The translations under genes were made by a program, and so were the position numbers. DNA of 9,663 nucleotides, taken from NCBI GenBank assembly GCA_043767985.1, contig JAYVKZ010000354.1:1-9663 (forward strand), given 5' to 3'. Source of the DNA: JAPOKJ01 sp043767985. Lineage in GTDB: Bacteria; Pseudomonadota; Gammaproteobacteria; Burkholderiales; Burkholderiaceae_E. The notes beneath the pieces are model-generated. The model worked only from the letters and a program-made list of their open reading frames with translations. It did not search any database and was not told where the DNA came from. Shown piece after piece: positions 5,666 to 9,663 of the stretch (within the stretch, counting starts at the first letter, position 1; each line of letters begins with the position of its first letter).

Positions 5666-6565
5666 TTAACTCCGCTTTAAACGCGTAATGAGGCTCGAGG
5701 TATCCCAGCGTGCACCACCCATACTTTGCACGTCGCCATAAAATTGATCGACGACAGCAGTGACCGGCAAGGCTGCACCATTGCGTTTGGATTCATCCAG
5801 GCAAAGTCCAAGATCCTTACGCATCCAATCCACCGCGAAGCCAAACTCAAACTTGCCCTCCACCATGGTTTTGCCACGGTTTTCCATCTGCCAAGACTGG
5901 GCGGCGCCTTTACTGATCACATCCAACACCAGATTCATATCCAAACCCGCTGCTTGACCAAAGGCGACACCCTCGGAGAGGCCTTGGACGAGACCGGCGA
6001 TACAGATTTGATTGACCATCTTGGCCAATTGACCACTGCCCGTTGGGCCGACCAAGGTAAAGGCGCGAGAGAACGCCATACCGACCGGTTTCGCCGCATC
6101 GAACACGGCGCTGTCGCCACCGCACATGACGGTGAGTAAGCCGTTGACCGCACCGGCTTGACCGCCTGACACAGGAGCATCCATAAAGTTTAGTCCGAGT
6201 GCCTTCGCTGCAGCATAGAGTTCGCGCGCGACTTCGGCAGAGGCCGTGGTGTGATCGACAAAGGCGGTGCCTTTGGTCATTCCCGCAAATGCACCGTCGG
6301 CGCCCAGCACAATGGAGCGCAGGTCGGCGTCATTGCCCACACAGGCAAAGACCAAGCTCGCACCCTCAACGGCTTGGCGAGGTGTTGGCGCTGCCTTGCC
6401 CCCGTACTCTTTTGACCAGGCCTCGGCCTTAGCACCTGTACGGTTATAGACGGTGACCTGATGGCCCGCGCGTTGCAGATGGCCGGCCATGGGATAGCCC
6501 ATGACTCCGAGCCCGAGAAAAGCGACTTTTTGCGGAGTCACCGCTTCATATACTTTTGTGTTCAT
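5666..6565 (-). CDS. NAD(P)-dependent beta-hydroxyacid dehydrogenase (3-hydroxyisobutyrate dehydrogenase family), 299 aa
   Basis: This is a cytoplasmic oxidoreductase of the 3-hydroxyisobutyrate / 2-hydroxy-3-oxopropionate (tartronate semialdehyde) dehydrogenase family. The Rossmann motif is G-L-G-V-M-G (18-23), followed by P-M-A-G-H-L. The substrate-binding signature D-A-P-V-S-G-G (129-135) is intact. The cofactor/catalytic helix G-S-G-Q-L-A-K-M-V-N (176-185) supplies the catalytic Lys182, and a second conserved Lys lies in W-M-R-K-D-L-G-L (about 250). Length is normal for the family. The exact substrate cannot be decided: valine-derived 3-hydroxyisobutyrate, tartronate semialdehyde, or a succinic-semialdehyde-type substrate are all possible. 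No Shine-Dalgarno is seen before the ATG, and the putative -10 lies so close that the message may be leaderless. It is co-transcribed with the DUF1499 gene. Confidence 0.92.
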   Translation of the reverse strand: MNTKVYEAVTPQKVAFLGLGVMGYPMAGHLQRAGHQVTVYNRTGAKAEAWSKEYGGKAAPTPRQAVEGASLVFACVGNDADLRSIVLGADGAFAGMTKGTAFVDHTTASAEVARELYAAAKALGLNFMDAPVSGGQAGAVNGLLTVMCGGDSAVFDAAKPVGMAFSRAFTLVGPTGSGQLAKMVNQICIAGLVQGLSEGVAFGQAAGLDMNLVLDVISKGAAQSWQMENRGKTMVEGKFEFGFAVDWMRKDLGLCLDESKRNGAALPVTAVVDQFYGDVQSMGGARWDTSSLITRLKRS

Positions 6566-6571
6566 GGCAGT

Positions 6572-6598
6572 ATTGTATTAGCAAGCGGGAATTCCCAA
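6572..6598 (-). promoter_or_regulatory. putative promoter and palindrome upstream of the oxidoreductase gene
   Basis: The minus strand carries TACAAT (6572-6577, 5/6 to the -10 consensus) and TTGGGA (6593-6598, 4/6 to the -35) with a short 15-bp spacer. Inside this spans the 10-bp perfect palindrome GGGAATTCCC (6587-6596). The start site would fall at or next to the ATG at 6565. The -10 is good but the -35 spacing is poor. Confidence 0.35.
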
Positions 6599-6632
6599 TG
6601 AAAGGTGCTGATGGTTTGTAGAAGTTCCTGGG

Positions 6633-7541
6633 TTAGGTTTGAACTAAGGTGGGATGGAGGCCATGGTCTTGCCGCAGCACGTCCAACAAATTGCTTGGGC
6701 CCACTAAATGAAAGGCCCCGACGACACAAAACACTTTCGAGCCGCCCTGCACCAGTCCCGCAAGTGCGGCGCCCATCTTCATGTCGCGCTGAACACTCAT
6801 GCGTTGGTGAAGACTGCTGAGCGTTTGCTCGTCCCCGAAGGAGTCGCGTTTGAGGTGGGCCAGGGCGGGCGCATCACCTCTGCGCCAGGCGTCGATGACT
6901 AGCTCGGTGGTTCGCTCATAGCGTTCGAGCTGCTGAAGACGATTGCGCAGCTGCTCTAGTTGTTCAGCACGAGACCCGCCCGCAAAAGCTTCAACTTGGT
7001 CTTGGGGGTACTCTAGTTCGGCAATGCGCAGTTTTCGGGTTTTGGCTCGGCGGATAAAAAATAGGTCAATGCCCAAGGTCGCTTGCGGGCCGGCATTGGT
7101 CTCGATCCGGTTGAATAAGTTTAAATTCATGGCCCAGGGTTGCAAACGTCTTAGGCGCTGCCAGTCCTGATAATCAAACCCCATATGAGCTTTGATTTGT
7201 TGAATCTCTTGGGACGAGAGGATGTCGTCCAAGGTCTCGCCCGCCGGTAAAAGTACGCGCTTGGCAAAGGCTTCACGAAGCTCTTGATGCCGCGCGGCGA
7301 TATCGAGCTCGACGGCGAGACAGTCACTTTGGTTCCAGGCCGCCTCCACCTTTTCGGGTAAGGGGTAAAAGCGGCTGAGGCCGAGATGGACAGCCCCAAA
7401 CAAAAACACTTCGCCGCCACCCTGGGCCGCTTTGGCACGATACAGGAGTGGGGAATAGTTTGAAAACGGTACATTCTTGTAGGCGCAGCCGGTGAGCACA
7501 CCCGCTGCTGCGGCTGCGAGCAGGAATGCCCGTTTATTCAT
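6633..7541 (-). CDS. TraB/GumN family lipoprotein, 302 aa
   Basis: This is a TraB/GumN-family protein, whose fold is related to Tiki-type metalloproteases; its role in most bacteria is unknown. A lipoprotein signal peptide is present: M-N-K-R-A-F, then an Ala/Leu-rich core and lipobox V-L-T-G-C (Cys19), with Ala at +2. The two family GxxH motifs are present: F-L-F-G-A-V-H-L-G (His52) and V-V-G-A-F-H-L-V-G near the C-terminus (His278). A conserved Glu (A-V-E-L-D, Glu78) and the central L-G-I-D (157-159) complete the signature. The start at 7541 is chosen because it opens directly into the signal peptide. An in-frame start at 7574 would add 11 residues and overlap the upstream gene by 19 bp. 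It lies 14 bp downstream of the transferase-like gene and is likely co-transcribed. Confidence 0.88.
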   Translation of the reverse strand: MNKRAFLLAAAAAGVLTGCAYKNVPFSNYSPLLYRAKAAQGGGEVFLFGAVHLGLSRFYPLPEKVEAAWNQSDCLAVELDIAARHQELREAFAKRVLLPAGETLDDILSSQEIQQIKAHMGFDYQDWQRLRRLQPWAMNLNLFNRIETNAGPQATLGIDLFFIRRAKTRKLRIAELEYPQDQVEAFAGGSRAEQLEQLRNRLQQLERYERTTELVIDAWRRGDAPALAHLKRDSFGDEQTLSSLHQRMSVQRDMKMGAALAGLVQGGSKVFCVVGAFHLVGPSNLLDVLRQDHGLHPTLVQT

Positions 7542-7555
7542 CGCAGTGCGGGCAT

Positions 7556-9202
7556 TTAAAATCCAACCGCACAACCTTCTCGCCGGGTATCACTGGCGGC
7601 GACGAAGCCCTCTTCTCGATTATCACTAAGCTTCCAAATGAACTGACCTGAGCCGAAATCCATATACGGATCGATCAGGGGTTTGAGCTCATGGCCCAAC
7701 ACTTTGAGTTGGGCTACGACTGCGGGCTCCATGCTGGTTTCGACATCCACTTCCAGTCCGAGGTTGACCTTCCAGCGCGGCGCATCGCAGGCGGCCTGCG
7801 GTTGCTGCTTGTAGTCAATCATGCGGATCAGGGTTTGAATATGGCCTTGCGGTTGCATGTTGCCGCCCATCACACCGAAACTCATTTGCGCCTGGCCGTC
7901 CTTCATGAGGAAGGCTGGAATAATGGTCTGGAAGGGACGTTTACCCGGGGCCACCACATTCGGGTGGTTCGGGTCCATACTGAAACCAAAGCCGCGATTT
8001 TGTAAAGAGACGCCCACGCTGGGCACCACCACGCCAGAGCCGAAACCCATGTAGTTGCTTTGAATGAACGACACCATCATGCCGTTTTCATCCGCAGCGG
8101 TGAGATAGATCGTGCCGCCAGGGGCCGGCATGCCGTGGTCGAAATTGGTGGCTTTGCCGCGCGAGATGAGTTTGGCGCGGGACGCCAAATAACCAGGGTC
8201 GAGCAGGTGCTGGGCAGTGACCTTTTCCATGGCACGGGAATCGCCAACATATTTGTAGACATCGGCAAAGGCCGCTTTCATGGCCTCGATTTGCAGGTGG
8301 CGCGATTCCGCAGAGTCAGCACCGAGGGAGGCCAGATCAAAATTTTTCAAAATGCCAAGGGCCATGAGGGCCGCAATACCCTGGCCATTGGGTGGGATTT
8401 CATGCAGGCTATAGCCGCGATATTCTTGACTGATGGTGTCGACCCAGTCGACCTTATAACCGGCCAGATCGGCCTCGGTCATCGAGCCACCATTGAGGGC
8501 CGAGTGCTTGGCAATTTCACGAGCCGTTTCGCCGTGATAATAATCCTCGCCCTTGGTCTTGGCGATACGCTTAAGCGTTTCGGCCGCGCCTTTAAGAATA
8601 AAGTGTTCGCCAATCTTCGGAGCGCGGCCTTTGGGCAGGAACGCTTCGGCAAAGCCTGGTTGGTTTCTAAGGATCTCGGTTTGGGCCGACCATTTTTTCT
8701 GGGTGACGGGTGCCACGCCGTAGCCGCGCTCAGCGATCTCGATGGCGGGTTGAAGCAACTGCTCAAAAGGCAATTTACCAAGCTTGGCATGCATGGCTGC
8801 CCAACCGGCGACCGCGCCTGGAATACTGACCGAATCCCAGCCGCGTTGCGGGATCGCGCCGTTGTGCTTCTTTTTAAAATAGGCCTGATCCCAGGAGGCA
8901 GGCGAGGTGCCTGAGGCATTGAGGCCATGTAGTTTTTTGCCGTCCCAGATGATTGCAAATGCATCGCTGCCCAGACCGTTTGACACGGGTTCAACAATGG
9001 TGAGGGCGGCCGCAGCAGCGATGGCGGCGTCCACGGCGTTTCCACCCTGCATCAGAATCCTTAAGCCGGCTTGCGCGGCCAGGGGCTGCGAGGTCGAGAC
9101 GATATTGCGCGCGAAGACCGGGCTACGATAGGTCGGATACTTGGCTTCCCAATCGAACGGGTAGTGGTTTGGGGCATGGAGGGATTCGGCAGGGGTGCTC
9201 AT
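7556..9202 (-). CDS. gamma-glutamyltransferase-family Ntn-hydrolase, atypical, 548 aa
   Basis: This belongs to the gamma-glutamyltransferase superfamily (self-cleaving N-terminal nucleophile hydrolases). The large-subunit core includes G-G-N-A-V-D-A-A-I-A-A-A (53-64) and E-P-x-S-N-G-L-G-S-D (71-80). The predicted nucleophile is Thr364 in G-G-T-I-Y-L-T-A-A-D, the self-cleavage point. The small subunit has the oxyanion Gly pair (V-M-G-G-N) near 446 and G-K-R-P-F-Q-T near 420. Two substrate-site motifs of true gamma-glutamyltranspeptidases differ: the Arg-Glu that binds the glutamate alpha-carboxyl is replaced by L-N-A-S-G-T-S-P (94-101), and the Ser-Ser of the KRPLSSM motif is Q-T. It has no signal peptide, unlike periplasmic Ggt, so it is probably cytoplasmic like the YwrD / HpxW-type relatives. 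The substrate may be a small amide rather than glutathione. No strong Shine-Dalgarno is seen. Confidence 0.88.
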   Translation of the reverse strand: MSTPAESLHAPNHYPFDWEAKYPTYRSPVFARNIVSTSQPLAAQAGLRILMQGGNAVDAAIAAAAALTIVEPVSNGLGSDAFAIIWDGKKLHGLNASGTSPASWDQAYFKKKHNGAIPQRGWDSVSIPGAVAGWAAMHAKLGKLPFEQLLQPAIEIAERGYGVAPVTQKKWSAQTEILRNQPGFAEAFLPKGRAPKIGEHFILKGAAETLKRIAKTKGEDYYHGETAREIAKHSALNGGSMTEADLAGYKVDWVDTISQEYRGYSLHEIPPNGQGIAALMALGILKNFDLASLGADSAESRHLQIEAMKAAFADVYKYVGDSRAMEKVTAQHLLDPGYLASRAKLISRGKATNFDHGMPAPGGTIYLTAADENGMMVSFIQSNYMGFGSGVVVPSVGVSLQNRGFGFSMDPNHPNVVAPGKRPFQTIIPAFLMKDGQAQMSFGVMGGNMQPQGHIQTLIRMIDYKQQPQAACDAPRWKVNLGLEVDVETSMEPAVVAQLKVLGHELKPLIDPYMDFGSGQFIWKLSDNREEGFVAASDTRREGCAVGF

Positions 9203-9267
9203 TTTCGGGGCTTCAGAAGGTTTGAGGGGAAAGTGTCAGTGCGTAAGTGGTTGGCAAGGTGGGAGGA

Positions 9268-9663
9268 TTAGCAACTAAGTTGTGCGGCAAGGTGATTCAA
9301 GTCATTCGCTACCCAATGGAAGGGGAGTTCGGCGCTGACTTTTTTTCTCGACTGACCTTCGGCATTGAGTCCGAACTCCAAGGGGCGATGGATATAGGCG
9401 GTTTGAAGGCCACAGGCTGCGGCGGCGATCAAATCATCTTCATGGGCTGCGACCAGCATCACTTCCTCAGGCTTCACATCAAAGATCTTGGCGACACCCA
9501 GATAAGTTTCGGGATCGGGTTTGTAATGTAGGAAATTCTCTGCGGAAAGGATCAAGTCCCAGGGCAGGCCGTTGTGTTTGGCCAAATCACTCAGCAGGCT
9601 GAGATTGCCATTCGAGAGTGTGCAGAGTGAGAACTTTCGACGCAGTTTGTGCATGCCTTCCAC
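9268..9663 (-). CDS. HAD-superfamily hydrolase, haloacid dehalogenase type II-like, C-terminal part
   Basis: The visible 131 residues are the C-terminal portion; the gene runs off the right edge, so the N-terminal DxD-type nucleophile is not seen. HAD motif II is present as T-L-S-N-G-N, motif III as H-Y-K-P-D-P-E-T-Y, and motif IV as V-A-A-H-E-D-D-L, followed by A-A-x-x-x-G-L-x-T-A-Y-I-x-R-P-L-E-F-G. This is the pattern of proteins annotated as type II (L-2-)haloacid dehalogenases. Classical ones read V-S-S-N-x-x-D at motif IV, so substrate may differ. No signal peptide can be judged. The stop (TAA) is 65 bp upstream of the transferase-like gene, which may be read from the same transcript. 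The first Met in view need not be the real start. Confidence 0.85.
   Translation of the reverse strand: MEGMHKLRRKFSLCTLSNGNLSLLSDLAKHNGLPWDLILSAENFLHYKPDPETYLGVAKIFDVKPEEVMLVAAHEDDLIAAAACGLQTAYIHRPLEFGLNAEGQSRKKVSAELPFHWVANDLNHLAAQLSC

Noticed and set aside
5726..6139. Plus-strand open frame opposite the oxidoreductase gene
   Set aside because: It is fully antisense to conserved dehydrogenase motifs and has no start signal or family resemblance.
7542..7574. Earlier start for the TraB/GumN protein at 7574
   Set aside because: It would place eleven polar residues ahead of a clean lipoprotein signal peptide and overlap the upstream gene by 19 bp. The start at 7541 fits better.
8060..8914. Long plus-strand open frame (284 codons) opposite the gamma-glutamyltransferase-like gene
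   Set aside because: It lies entirely inside a well-supported gene on the other strand. Its translation has no recognisable domain, and such antisense frames are common in GC-rich coding DNA.

Overview
The window looks like a piece of chromosome from a Gram-negative proteobacterium, most likely a betaproteobacterium. Three things point there: outer-membrane-type lipoproteins, a DUF3108 protein with an N-terminal anchor, and a short single-domain FKBP and glutaminyl-tRNA synthetase that read like betaproteobacterial homologues. Base composition is moderately GC-rich, with AT-rich intergenic control regions. No rRNA, tRNA, CRISPR array, transposase or integrase gene was recognised. The placement rests on protein motifs read by eye.

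Layout. (1) Positions 1-326 contain no gene. The left edge holds a very good sigma-54 (-24/-12) promoter pointing out of the window, preceded by an AT-rich stretch with an IHF-like site and a dyad-type candidate activator site. A Rho-independent terminator for the next gene lies at 213-241. (2) Positions 327-2857 hold a divergent pair: a TbpB-like, probably surface-exposed lipoprotein (minus strand) and a membrane-anchored DUF3108 protein (plus strand). (3) Positions 2858-3008 are a convergent intergenic region with a second copy of the candidate activator site and a small 17-bp tandem repeat enclosed by a 7-bp inverted repeat. (4) Positions 3009-5152 hold an FKBP-type prolyl isomerase and glnS, overlapping by one base and probably translationally coupled. 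(5) Positions 5254-9663 are a run of minus-strand genes. In transcription order they are a HAD-family hydrolase (cut by the window edge), a gamma-glutamyltransferase-family Ntn-hydrolase, a TraB/GumN lipoprotein, a 3-hydroxyisobutyrate dehydrogenase-family oxidoreductase and a DUF1499 protein.

How the genes work together. The isomerase/glnS pair is housekeeping. In the right-hand run the transferase-like gene and TraB are 14 bp apart, and the oxidoreductase and DUF1499 are 4 bp apart, so these are likely co-transcribed pairs. The products do not form an obvious single pathway. The divergent pair at 327-2857 is a cell-envelope locus.

Most of the window is ordinary core or peripheral metabolism. 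The best candidates for something less described are regulatory: the sigma-54 promoter architecture at the left edge, and the nearly identical 18-bp element (16 of 18 positions) that recurs 2.85 kb away on the other side of the envelope locus.
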